Below are positions 1 to 33,624 of a stretch of DNA of 64,000 bases, in pieces; positions within the stretch are counted from its first letter, which is position 1, and every line of letters starts with the position of its first letter. The stretch comes from Norana najaformis (taxonomy: Eukaryota; Annelida; Clitellata; Crassiclitellata; Hormogastridae). The translations under genes and the position numbers were made by a program. Where the stretch lies: the NCBI GenBank assembly GCA_964023275.1, contig OZ029915.1, forward strand, positions 39,085,238-39,149,237. The letters are read 5' to 3'. Under the pieces are notes generated by a model that had not been told where the DNA came from, made no database searches, and worked only from the letters and a program-made list of their open reading frames with translations.

Positions 1-595
1 TCTTTCCATTTTGTTGATACTGCTCCAGACTGGTCGTTACTTGATAGCAAAGGTTCAGATTATTGTTTACACTTGTTCAAAAGCATTCCCACTGGCTGTC
101 TGAATCTCAGCCCATTTGTCTCTTGATTCTCTTCTGTGGGTTGAAATTAGATTAGATTCAAATCCATTTGTTATTTCAACCATGAATTATGAATAATGGA
201 TTTATTGGAATTTATTTGTGAATCACAAATGGTATGAGAATTTTCACTTAAGAAATAAAGATTGTTAATTTTATGTGATTTCATCATGCCAGGATAGTCT
301 AGTAATATGGTGCCAGCATACAGCTTCCTAATTCTCTAATCTGATATGCAGTATGCTGGTCAGTGGTCACTTTGAGATTATCTGCACAATATAGCAATGA
401 TCCAGATAAAACTAACAAGCGAAATTATGAAAAATCTTAACACTTTTAAAACAGTTTTCCTTCTTGGTCAGAACTGTGTTAACATCATGAATTAAATGGA
501 TTATTTCCACCAATAGTTGCTTGCAGTTAATTTTGATGTTGCAGAATTTTATCACTCTTGATTTTTAAGAGCAAGTTTGTGTCTTTTGTGTTTAG

Positions 596-21740
<21,145 letters not shown>

Positions 21741-21872
21741 ACACTGGGCTGAACTGGACGGACCCTCCCCATGACTAACTCTTTTTTGTGACACACATGT
21801 ACACATCCACAAGAACAGAAGTATCTGATGATGCTCTGTGTGGTCTAGCATTTAATGTTATTGGTTGAAACT

Positions 21873-21878
21873 AATAAA
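21873..21878 (+). promoter_or_regulatory. Macoilin polyadenylation signal
   Basis: AATAAA lies 133 bp after the stop codon, the first canonical hexamer downstream. Inferred as the mRNA 3' end signal. Confidence 0.55.
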
Positions 21879-22072
21879 CAGCTGAAGCAGAAACTGTTTT
21901 AACTACTAATCATGTTACACAGGTTTTAGAAACTTTCTCGTCCAGCAGAGTTATAGGTTTAACTTTTACTCGGAGCTCCTCTTCAGCGGCAAAGTGAAAG
22001 CTCTGCGAAATTAATGAACCATGGACTTGAGAAGTGTCATTTCATCGCTTGGATGTTGAAATGATGTACCTG

Positions 22073-22116
22073 GTTAGCTATTTGCTTGCAGTTTCATGTA
22101 ATTAAGTAAGTATGTC
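22073..22116. repeat. Short dispersed repeat, partner at 24494-24536
   Basis: The phrases GCTATTTGC...GCAGTTT and TAAGTAAGTATG recur just inside NEMF intron 1. The TAAG-type end looks like a retroposon tail. Confidence 0.45.
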
Positions 22117-22239
22117 CCACAGAAAATAAGTAAGATCAGCACACAAACATGTTTGTTCCTGGATGACGATGGGCGTGCACGTGCTTTGTTAATAAAAAGC
22201 GGGAAATTAGCATAATGTTCTCTCGACATTTGCCGGCCC

Positions 22240-22500
22240 TGTTTAGGTACATTGGTTAGAGCGTACTTCAAGAGTGTGAGAATGCTGTCTCGCATAGCAA
22301 TCGTGGCTATGCTTGAGAGATTTGAATCTTGGGCTAATGTGGTCTGTGCACAATGCGCTTAAATGCTGTGGCATCCATTCAAATGGGGAGTGGTGGTTGA
22401 GGTACTTAGCTGATCAATTCATTGATAAATGAGCAGAGTCAAGGCCGTACAGGCGCTGTAGTAAAAAATACATTTACATACAGACATTCTCGTAATGTCG
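22240..22500 (+). mobile_element. SINE-like repeat, family 1, copy A
   Basis: The head GGTTAGAGCGTACTTC is followed by TCGTGGCTATGC, GAGATTTGAATCT and GGGCTAATGTGGTC, then a central GTGGTGGTTGAGG. The 3' end is GTCAAGGCCGTACAGGCGCT followed by an A-rich TACATTTACATA tail. The same blocks occur in the same order on the minus strand at about 49205-49445, and the 3' half occurs at 24165-24265. A Pol III promoter-like head makes a tRNA-derived SINE likely. Confidence 0.6.
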
Positions 22501-22929
22501 TACACGCAAGTTACACATCAGTCTTATTAACTAAAAATGCATGGCCTCAAGTCAAATGACCATGTGTGATGTAGGCCTAAAGTGAAGGTCAGAATTACAG
22601 CTGGGCAAACTTTTATGAACAATGGGTTCTGAACAGTAGTTGAAGCCTAAAGTGCAGATGATGATAATTGAATTTGGGTAATTTCACATTAAGAACATAG
22701 GCCTATTAAATTATGTCACAAACAGTTGGAATGGTGGATATCCGTTAACTCATCCATATTTTGCAAGACGGATTTGACAGGACGATTTACCCAGCTGGAC
22801 TTAATTAGCTGCTGTTTCTGTTCACTTGGCGGGTGCAGCGGAGGCCATGCCTAACACGATCCTGTACTGCGTTTAGGGGATGGGGTATAAGTAGGACGGT
22901 TCTTGATCCACATTTGTTATTTGTCCTGA

Positions 22930-24000
22930 CTTTTTAAACTGGGAGGGAGAGACTTGGCCCATTTGGATCCGCTCTTGCCTGGACCACTTTAAGCAATTCT
23001 ACCTTTTTAGACATGCACAATAAGGGGTGTAATAATAATAAGAAATAATCTAAGAATGGTGCCACTGTAATAATACTCAAGGCTAAGCAAAATCGTTGTC
23101 CAAGCCAAATGCCATGGTGAGTCCGGGTCGAAAAGCCAAGGAGGAGTCCAGAAGACACAGACGGCCTACAGAGGAAATAAGTCCAGGAAGAGGTGTTTTT
23201 AATCTAGACACGAAGGCCGGAACAGACTATGCCGAGGGAATATTTGCTGGAAGAGAGTTCCTGAGTATAGGACCAGCGACAGAAAAGGCACACCTGCCGA
23301 GAGCTGTCTTGTCCACGGAATAGTCAGATTTAGACAACTAGAAGACCTGACGAGTAGAGATAAGTCTTGGGAGTCAGTACAGAGTGAAGATAGTGAGGTT
23401 GGCTGAAATGTAGTCTTGTATTGAATTAGTCCAGTCTTGAACATAATGTGCTTTTCTATGGGCAACCATGCAAAGATTTTAGAACTGATGATATATGGTC
23501 ATATTTTGGAGTTTTAGTGATAGCTCTTGCCAAAGTATTTTGGACTCTGAAGCTTTGTCAGATTAGCTTTTGAAATGCCAGTAAGAAGCAAGTTGCAGTA
23601 GTCAAGACAGCTGGAGACTATTAAGCGACCGGATTTCACCCAAGTTTGCTGGAGTAAGAGAATCAAAAGTAGGCGGAGGGTGATCAGGAGATGAAAAGCC
23701 ATTTGATAGCAGATTACCAAAAAATGTTAACCTGATATTGGATATTTTGCAACCAAAGAATTTAATGAAAGCATCAGCCAGCGCAGATGGCGAGGAGGTT
23801 TTGAGTAGTGCGCATGGTGTTTTCCTGTGGAGTAACTTATTCAGGGCCTGCCAAACCGACCTCGGGGAAGATGAATATTCTGAAATTAAGCTAGTGAGAT
23901 AGTCCGAGGATTTGGCCTTGCAAACTAGGTTATGAACAATTCGTCACGAAAGACAACTTGCTTGGATTTAAGAGAAATGTGCTTATTAAGAAGTCCGGTT
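22930..24000 (-). mobile_element. CR1/L2-like LINE with most of the RT deleted
   Basis: Read on the minus strand from 24000 down: SDYLTSLI and VWQALNKLLHRKTPC, then ALADAFIKFFGCKISNIR and FSSPDHPPPTFDSLTPANL, which is the endonuclease-RT linker of CR1/L2 LINEs. Almost directly after comes SCLDYCNLLLTGISKANLTK from the far end of the RT, and then RCAFSVAGPILRNSLPANI and FVSRLKTPL, the ORF end. The catalytic RT core between linker and LDYCN is missing, so this is an internally deleted copy. Frameshifts are present. Confidence 0.65.
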
Positions 24001-24164
24001 AGAACAGATTGGAGTTGGTGGGAGAGGACATCCGCTGATAAGTCTGAGTCGGAAGAAGGAAATGAGGAGTTATATATGTTATTTTTTAAGTGTGGATATC
24101 TAGTTGATGCCAGGGTCTGAGAGCACTTTTATTCGTCGAGCTTAAGCCCATTGTTGAATAAACG

Positions 24165-24265
24165 ACCGCCAGTGCTACTGCTAAGTGTACTAACTCATTG
24201 CAAAATGTGCAGGGTCGAGGCCATACAGTCGCTATATAAAACCTGTACATTTACATTTATTTTAA
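24165..24265 (+). mobile_element. SINE-like repeat, family 1, copy B (3' half)
   Basis: GGGTCGAGGCCATACAGTCG, CTATATAAAACC and TACATTTACATTTATTTT match the 3' ends of copies A and C. It ends about 140 bp upstream of the NEMF start codon. Confidence 0.55.
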
Positions 24266-24341
24266 ATTTTTAACGACCTCCAATTGCGTTGAAATGAGAT
24301 TACTTACTTACTTAATTCGTATGAGTTGGGAAATCAGCGTA

Positions 24342-24350
24342 ACGGAAGTG
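24342..24350 (+). promoter_or_regulatory. ETS-type site in the NEMF promoter
   Basis: ACGGAAGTG matches the ETS/GABP core and lies 55-65 bp upstream of the NEMF ATG. Such sites are common in promoters of housekeeping genes. No TATA box is visible. The promoter role is inferred from position. Confidence 0.45.
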
Positions 24351-24405
24351 ATCAGTTTCATTCTTTATTTCGCAATAGTGTGTTGTAGTTTGTAGAACTT
24401 CCAAA

Positions 24406-27400
24406 ATGAAGTCTCGTTTTACAACATTCGACATTAAAGCGATTGTTCATGAATTACAACAAAGGTATAAGCGTGGACTTAGAACGTCCGATTAGCTTGT
24501 CGCTATTTGCAGTTTAATGTAAATAAGTAAGTATGTAATATAAAAATCCACAAATAAGGTTGCGTATATGTTGCGGGCAACGCATCAGCTCCGCTCACCA
24601 TTAGTCGAAACATGGTCGCCATCAGTGAAGTTGCTTTGCCCAAATTGTAGAAAAGCTTAAGCAACGCATTTGAGCACTTCAAAAGGGTCACAAGAGCCCT
24701 CTGTACTTGATGGAGAACAGAACTCTTCTGACTTGTTAGAAGAGCAAAAATTTGTTTACATTTATGTAAACAGCTTTTGAGAATGGTGAGAATTTTCACC
24801 AGAAATATGCCAAATCAGCAGTAATTGCTACTAGAGTTGAATGACTTAGGGTAATCTTGCTTTAGCATCCCTAATATCAATCGCCCATGAGAGTCATACT
24901 TTACAAGATGTGCAAAGCACACTGTCATGCTCAATGACTGGCACTCCTTTGCAGATGGTAGAAGATGCAGCACCCAGATATTCCTCAGGCCACCATATCT
25001 GTGCAAGACAGTAGTAGGCTGGTTGATGACAGAAGCTTTCTGTGATTGACAGTTGATGTTACTCCTAAAGGCCCAGACTTGTCAGTGCATCACTGAATCT
25101 GGAAGTTCCCATTCGCAGATGGGATATGTTAATCTAGGGCTCAACACTGTCCAAATGGAGCCCAGTCTACTTTTTATAGGTCAGCTACTTCAAAATGGTG
25201 GTCAGGCTTTGGTGATAAGCAACCAGTTACCAACCAAAATGCACTAAATCCAAACCAGACTTGAAAATAACTCCAAAACACAGACTCATAGGATGTATTA
25301 GTCCAGTCATATTAATTATCAAGTGAATCCAGAATATGACCAGCAGTTCAAGAGCAAGGACATTCACCGTATCCGGCCCAACAGCATGGAATGCTGTGCC
25401 TGTTGTACTGTGTGATTGTGAGATATCACTGGGGAGCTTTCAAAAGATACTGAAGATTCATTGACATGTATTTATGTCATGCTGTTAGTGCCTAGCTACT
25501 TTAGCACATTTGCAGTGCATTTAGTTACATTATGTTGTGCTTTACAAATTAACTTATTATAATAATAATGTTATGACAAACTAATATATCAAAATGAACA
25601 AGGTGCCACAATGGCCACCTACCATATGGCTAGTGCTTGATGTTTAAGGCATTAACTAGCAACTGTTCCACTAACTGCCACAAAACCTTATCAGTCAGTC
25701 AGTTAATCAATACACTGCCAATGTCAGGTGAAGAATCCTTCTGTCAGACTCTTTTAACCAAATTTGAGAGCCTCTCGGAAGAAAATGGATTGAGAAGAGG
25801 ATTAAGAGGCCATAGTTTTAGTCACAAGTGAGGAATGTCTTAGTAACTGTGTTTGTTAAAATGTACTGTGATGTCATACTTCAAATGTTTCTTAATTGTA
25901 AGCTAAGGTACAGAATTCTTTTGCAAGGACTGTCACCAATACTTCAAACATGATACTGCTGCTTATGGGACACAGCTTGCTGGTTGACTGCAGTATCTGC
26001 AAGAAATTCTTGCTCCTTTGGATGATCTTTCATTTCTGTCAGCACTATTTTAGCAGTAAGCTGGAAACAAGTGAAGACCTATAGATATGCCCTAGACTTA
26101 TGCAGAAATAAAATAATGCAAGAATTTGCACAAACATGTAACAAAAGTTCCTGGAAATCGCTCTGTAATTAAGTCGATGTGTCACACATGCATATTAGTT
26201 CATTCTTGGCTCCAGTTTCTTGGCCAGGAGATGGCTAACCAAAATCAAGGCTATCCTATCCAGACCTGTCTTTAAGCCTCAGTGCCCTGCAATCAACGAT
26301 TCTTTGTTATTTGGTTTCTTAGGCATATATTCTGTGACATATTTTCAGTTAGCAATTTCTAACATCTGTGGATGCTATTGTTGGCAAAGTGCTTCAAGAA
26401 AAAACTGATTTTTGATTTTTTGCAATTTTTTTTAGACTGACAGGTCTCAGAGTTGTAAACGTTTATGACATTGATACAAAGACTTATCTCATTAAATTGG
26501 CAAAGTAGGTTGACAATGGATGTTTTCGTAATGTTTTCATTTTAATATTATATAAATAATATGATTAAATTTGTTTAAGCTGAGATATAATGATCCAACA
26601 GGATTACAATATTTGGAGACTTTTCTAGAATGGATCATCCTTATTGAGTGTTTTGCTTAAAGGTTAAGGTGCTGTGGTAAGGTGTTGCATTGAGGTGCTG
26701 GATAGCCAGCTATATTCAATTCTGCTGTTTAGATTTTGTTTTAAAACACTTGAAATGAAAATGTAATAAACAGGTATTTCTAGTTGCTGCCAAAGCTGGT
26801 AAGTAGGCTTTATTATAAAATGCCATGAGGTAAAGTGGTTAGATATAATAACAAAGTTTTTGTGAACATGACCCTCAGTATGTTTGCCCAAACAAAGCAC
26901 TTTGGCATCTGTATAATTTTCATTGTGGGAGACAAGGCACATGAGTTTCTTTTTATTTTAAATGTTGCATTAACATTCAAATCGTTAGTCTAGTCATATT
27001 AATAGAAGTGGTAAACAATAGGATGTTCCATCTCTAATGGAGAATATCATATTGTTTGTTTCTCTTCCTCCAACCCACTGTTTGATAATATGTTTTATAT
27101 TGACTTTGTAGCCAAAATATTCTGATGATTGAACAGTATTTAGGACTTGCCAGATCCAGTTGAAATTTGGTTAAAAGTGTGTTTTAATTTTTTCAAATTT
27201 TTAAAGTAGGGATTATGATGTCATTTAATTATTACACTTAAACACAGCTTTTAAGTGACTATGGTTGCTGTTCTGTATAGTCTATAGTGTATTACATTTG
27301 CATACCAAATATTTGTTCCTTGTTTGTCATAGAGGTTTGCAGAATAGATTTTCAAAATAAAGAAAAATTTTATTGTATCGGGCAAGTCCTAAATATTATT

Positions 27401-30400
27401 GTTTCCTGTTTATATTTTTATCAAAACTTATTTTAATCAAAACGTATTTTTACCAAAACTTCTTTACATCTAATAAAATCTGATATTAGTAAGTTGGGGA
27501 AAAGTTTTCCAAGTTTTTAGGAACAAGGTAGTAAACAATTTACGAGACGCATTGTTGCGTGTTGACAAAAGTATGAAGTTAGATATATAGCATGCTAAAT
27601 GAATGAATTTTTACACGCATTTGTAAAAGTTAGTATTAAACTGAAACTCCTTGCTTACTTTTTGGATATTATGTTGTGTTGTAAGTGTTTACTTGGACTT
27701 TTTTAGGACAGATGAAAAGGCAGTTCTGCTTTTAGAATCTGGAATACGTCTGCATACAACAGAATTTGAATGGCCAAAGAATGTCATGCCTTCAGGATTT
27801 GCCATGAAGGTCTGCTCTGAGTGCATTTACTTAAAATGCCATGTACAATGCAAGTCTGAAGGTCTTAAGAGAATATAGATACAAATACTGTAATCGACCT
27901 GTTTCAAATTCACATTTCTGTGAAGTGCTTAAGAAGGCTGGCTTGGTGTTGCTTATTGGTTTTTGGCAATGTTTTAGGTTTTGAAAGAGTGGTGCGTTTG
28001 GAGTCATGAAGTATGATATGTTGCTAAAACTGGAACAATGGGTCCATTTTTTCAAGTTGGCTGAATTGTTATTGTCATGGCTGTTGTTCACCTGAATGAT
28101 CTTGCAAATACATTGCTAACCTTTTTTGAATAGCACATGTGTTGTAATTCTTTATGTAACATACATTAGCTGAAATCCTGAACAGTTTGCCATGCAGTTT
28201 TCGATTGCATAGAATTCCTCAGTGTCGAGTTTTTCCATTTTCAGATGAGGAAACACTTGAAAGGTCGACGACTGGAGAAGATTGAACAGCTTGGTGTTGA
28301 TCGTATTGTGGACTTGCAGTTTGGATCATCAGAAGCTGCTTACCACGTTCTTTTAGAACTTTATGACAGGGTTTGTTGCACTTTAAAATTTTTATTGGAA
28401 TTGTTTTTGTCATGCTTCTTGAAATCTTCAACTTTTGTAACAGTATGGGGGTGTAATGTTAGTGATGAAAAAAGATTGAGCATCAGGAAAGGCATGCAAC
28501 AGATTGACTATGATCTGATACCTGTCTGGAAAATAACACTTAGACTGACTGTGGACTGATGCCACTGAATTGTGATTAATGAAAAGTTATGTGGGAAATT
28601 TGTCCAGCCTAAGGTATTTTTATGCATAAATGTAATGTAATATTTACATATAATGATAAACTGATAATGCATCTTGGTAATGCATTTTTAGTTTTCTGTT
28701 GCTTACAGTTCTAAGAACCTTTCTGCAAATAGGAATGGATTTTTAAATAGTTACTGTTTTATTTCAGGTGAGATAGTCTAATGATCAGCATTGACTGAGT
28801 TTTGAGGTTTTTTTGATAAGGTGATTCTTGGGCATATTCCCTAAATTCTTTCAGATTTCTTAGTTGACAGTGTGTTGCTGTTTTTGTTTAGGGCAATATA
28901 GTTCTTACAGACCATGAGTACATGATACTGAACATTCAGAGACCAAGAACTGATGACAGTCAGGATGTACGATTTGCTGTAAGGGAACGTTACCCAACAG
29001 AACTAGCCAAACAACATGAAGGGCCTATGACCATGGAAAGGTAATAAATGGCAGTTTTGGGAAAGGGTTACTGTGTGCTTCACAGAAAATGATTCCCCAA
29101 AAATGTTGATTAACAACTGACACTAGTTGGTGAAAGTTGCATTTTGCCTAGTAGTGTAGGAAGGCATATCACCTCCAACCAAATTGTTGTGGCCTTTTTT
29201 GTGTTCAGTTGTTGGACACTAGGATTACTTTCTTACCAGGCAGTTGGTACTTGAGCAACAATCAGGCCACAGTAATGTATCCTGTCAGCTTTCAAACCTT
29301 AAAGAGTTGATTAATGGTGTTAGAATGGAAATGCATGTTTGTTGTAAAAAGTAATCAGTTTGTGAGTGATTGTGCTTATTATACTTGCATTTCTGTGCAC
29401 TGAATTATAATGCAAATTTTCCACTTTCGTTTGTATTCAAGTGCCTTGGTGTGTGTTTTACGTCTGGTCGAGATTGAATCTACTCAGAATTTGCTTTTTA
29501 CCTGACTTTGTAATTTCCCTTAATTTTTTGTATTTACAGTCTTTTAGAACGGCAAAGGCTTTATCGGGCATAAACGTCTTGCATTACTCTATTTCTATAT
29601 AAGTTTAAGGCAGATAAGTCTGTGCTGTGGTAATGTAGGGCTGATTTGTAGAAATTTAAGAAGTGTATTTTAGCAAACTCTAAAGGGTGGTTGACAGATA
29701 TTTGTACAGGCAAAGACACTGATCAATAAACAGCTATCCGTCATTGACAGATGATGCTGTAATATTCTTAGTCCTTTTTAAAAGCATAAAGAGTAGTAAA
29801 CAAGAATTAAGAGAAATGCTACAGTGTGGTCAGTTGTGGCAAATGTTGTAACAATAGTAACTGAGTTTGTTTGGTGCTGAAACAAGCAAATTGTAATAAT
29901 TGCTGTGCAGAATATAATATGTTATCACAAAAATGGTTTGATTTTTTCTGTATAGTTTGATGTCAGTTTTGGTAGCTGCACAAGAAGGAGACAATTTAAA
30001 GAAAATACTGAATCCGCAGTTAGGTAGGGAATTTTCTGGTTGGAGCTGGTATTTCGTCATCTGTTCAGTGCCCTTAAAGTTTAATACTAGTTATACGGTA
30101 CTAGTACACTGAAAGTTGAAAGTATAAAGAAAATGTAGTAGCTTAAGTTTTCTAGCACTCTTTCTAGTTGTGTTATTACTTTTTAGCATAATGCTGTTAT
30201 TGTTGGTATCACCATTCTGATACAGAAGACATGAACAAATTGTACTTCTTAGGCACTTTATGCAAATATGCTTTTTTACAGTCAAGTTAATTTTTTTGAC
30301 AACTTTTATTGTTGAATAATTTTTTTTAAATACAGCGTATGGTGGTTCCCTGATTGAACACAGTCTTCTGTCAGTTGGCTTAAACATTAATGCTCGACTT

Positions 30401-33400
30401 GGCAATGACTTCAAGATTGGTCAAGGTATGATATAGATAACTGTTTTCTTAAGTTACACCTCTTTAGATCTTTTAGCTAGCCATTTTTTAAATGCCTTTG
30501 AGAGGTTCTTGAAAGGTACTACATTAATATCTCTATGCCGATACTGACGTAGATACACATTTGGTTTTGTCTGAGTTTGTATGCTGTCAGGTTTTTGCAG
30601 ATGTCAGGTAATTTTTAAAAGATCAATATCTAGCTGAAGGCTTAGTAAACTGGGTCCTTTGTCTGTATTATGACTATTAGAACAGGAATTCTGACTTAAT
30701 GTGGTTGTGTATATGTAATTTTAAATAAACCTTTATAAAAATATTAGAGTATGTGAAATTCAGCTATTATATAAATGTACATTGTGCCTTTGTGAAATTT
30801 TGAAATGATGATCTAAATTTAGATTGGAAGTATGTCAGCACTAATCAGAAGACCCATTAAAAGACTAGACTATTGTTGTATGTTTATAAAAAGATGCAAG
30901 TCTTTTGGAAGCCTTAAATAAGTAAGGCTAAGACTGTTATGAACAACATCGATCAAGAAATTTTCAGGCAGCTAACTATAATATTTTTGTGAACAGATGC
31001 ATGCCGTCTTTTGGAAGCTTTAAAACAAGCTGAGGCAGTTATGAACAACTTAGATCAAGAAATTTGTCAGGTAACAAAGAGTTCTTATCTGAAATATCTT
31101 CATTTTGTTCTTGATTCCTATCAGCAGTTTTCTATTTCAGTAGAATGTTTGACATTTTTGGATTACTTTTGCCTGGATAAATATGTGAAAATGAGCCTTC
31201 TATATATATATATATGTATATATCAGTAGCAGTAATGTCTTTGAAGGTGAACCCTTACAGTCATAACAGTAAAGTTTAGGTGGTTGTGTCTTGACAGGGA
31301 TACATTATTCAACAGAAAGAAAAGAAGGCAGTTGTTGCTGCTGTTGGAGAAAACGAAGACCTAATGACGTAAAGTTTTATCTTCAGTTTGTGTTACTAAT
31401 TAATAGTTGGGTGTATCACAGCATTGCCAACATATTGCTAAGCCAAGAATGACATTTTGTAATGTGCTGTTTCTAAAGATCAGATTTAGTTGCATTCTTC
31501 TGATACATTTGCTTTTGTTTAATTGTCAGATTGTTGACTGTTAGTCTGGACAGTTCACTTCTGAGTTCAGGGATTTTCTCATATTTACAGTAACCTTGGA
31601 TGTGTTTAATTTTTTGCCTATTTATTACAATAATAGACATTTATTTTGTTAAATAGTGGTACATATATATTGTGTGTGTGTGTGTTAGGTACTCAGAATT
31701 CCATCCATTGCTCTTTAAACAGCATGAGCATCAGCCAAATGTTCCGTTTTCTTCATTTGATCGGGTAAACAGATGACTTCATACTTAAACCTACAGCAGA
31801 TTATATATTTAGGGGTATTTTTTAATAGCTTTCTTAATTGCTGTGCATCCATTTTCTTTGTGTGTTTACATATTTGTGCATGCTGATTGGTGTATATCTG
31901 TTTTTAAAATGAATTTTTTGTGGATGAATTTATTTGTCCTTGATATAATTTTTTGTCTTGGAAATCTGACCTCATTCAATCATGCTTAACAATCCTATGC
32001 AGTAAGTACTGTTGACGCAAAATTGTTATTTTAGATTTGATTAGTCTTTGTACTGGTAATTGGATGAAGAGATTAACAGTGCTGCTCGTATCTAAAATAA
32101 TGCTATATGCGTAATCTCTTATTTACATGTAGTTCTGCATTATTTATTGTATTGTAACAGTCTGTGTTTATTTCTGTCAAAGGCAGTTGATGAATTTTTC
32201 TCAAAAATTGAAAGTCAGAAGCAGGACAGAAAGCTTGTTCAGCAGGTTGCATTATCTCGAATCTTGCCTAGAATTTTATCTGCCAATAAGTCTGTTCTCC
32301 TCTTATAATGCATTTCAGCTTGCTTATTAGTGCATCCTGTGCTCTGTCAATTTTAACATGAAACCTATTTCCAGAATTTCTTCACCCTTGCAAGTATTAT
32401 TTAAGAGCTATTGCCCATGTTTTCTGAAATGATCTGATGCTCATCCTGTTACAATTTCACAATGCTACAATTTTTTGCTAAACTTCTAAGACTTTTCTTC
32501 ATAAGATTTCACTATGATGTGCTTTTTATTTTGATTTAAGAATAGTTGCTATGAAATTCCTGTAAGTTTATTTAAATGCTAAGCTGCTTACAAGAATTTG
32601 GTTTTCCCACTGATAAGTAATCAAATGTACCATAGGCAAAAGCTTTTTCAATCCCTGTAACGTAGAATATGTGGTTTTCTATTGCTTTGAAGAACATATT
32701 TATAACATTTATTTTTCCAGTTCATTTCTAGCAGATACTCGCACTTTAATTTATTATGCGACTATAAAGATTTATTGGAAGGGAGTGTTCATATCATAAT
32801 TTATAACTCATTTCATGATTCTTAATAAAAATTCACAGTTTTTTAAATTTATTATATATTATGTTTTTTAATATTATTACCAAGCCGATTTGACCTTGCT
32901 CAAGTATGTGAATAAGTTTACCTTCTTGTCAGTACAGAATTGGCAAAGTAATTCCAAGTCCTGGTCTTTTGTTAACGAACTGAAAAATTAACATGAATGG
33001 GAATGACTTAGTTTTCTTTTGTTCTTAAATTTTAACCAATTTTGTTGCTTTTTGCTTAGGAAAAAACTGCTATGAAGAAGTTGGAGGGCATAAAAAGTGA
33101 ACATGTTAAACGATTGGATGCTTTGAAAACAGAGCAAGAAGTGGACACTAGAAAAGCCAAACTTATAGAAATGAATTTGCCAATGGTTAGTTAATATACA
33201 GTGTATTACAGCGTCAGTATGTTGTAAAAACTGGAAATGAATACTTGAAGAACAAAACATAAGTAAGTGGAAAGCTGATACAAGATCACCAATTTGGTGC
33301 ACTATTTGGACCCGAAGCGAATCAAGCACAAGTATTTGTACAGCTCTAATACGTACACACATGCATACTTACATGTGCGTACATGCATATTACTTACATG

Positions 33401-33624
33401 CAATGTAGTATTACTGTTGGCCTAAAATGTTAATGGCTCTATCTGGTGTTTGTTGACTGTTAGGTTGATCGAGCAATCACTGTGATTCGCAGTGCACTGG
33501 CAAATCAGATTGATTGGCCAGAGATTGAACAGATGATTGAAGAAGCCACTCAGCAGGGTGACAGCATAGCAAGTAGCATCAAGTCTCTCAAACTGGACAC
33601 CAATCATTTCACTATGCTGCTGAA
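24406..33624 (+). CDS. NEMF: NEMF exons 1-13: NFACT-N and coiled coils
   Basis: Residues 1 to about 411. NFACT-N begins [20 protein letters not shown] with Asp9. It continues [39 protein letters not shown], and [11 protein letters not shown] with Asp96-Arg97. Asp9 and the Asp-Arg pair are the residues that yeast Rqc2 needs for CAT-tailing, so tailing competence is expected. [17 protein letters not shown] and YSEFHPLLF follow. Exons 11-13 (about 296-411) give the coiled-coil arms: [43 protein letters not shown] decayed copy of exon 8 lies just before the real one. Intron 1 (24465-26435) carries a LINE tail at 25335-25485 and is otherwise unremarkable. Confidence 0.95.
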
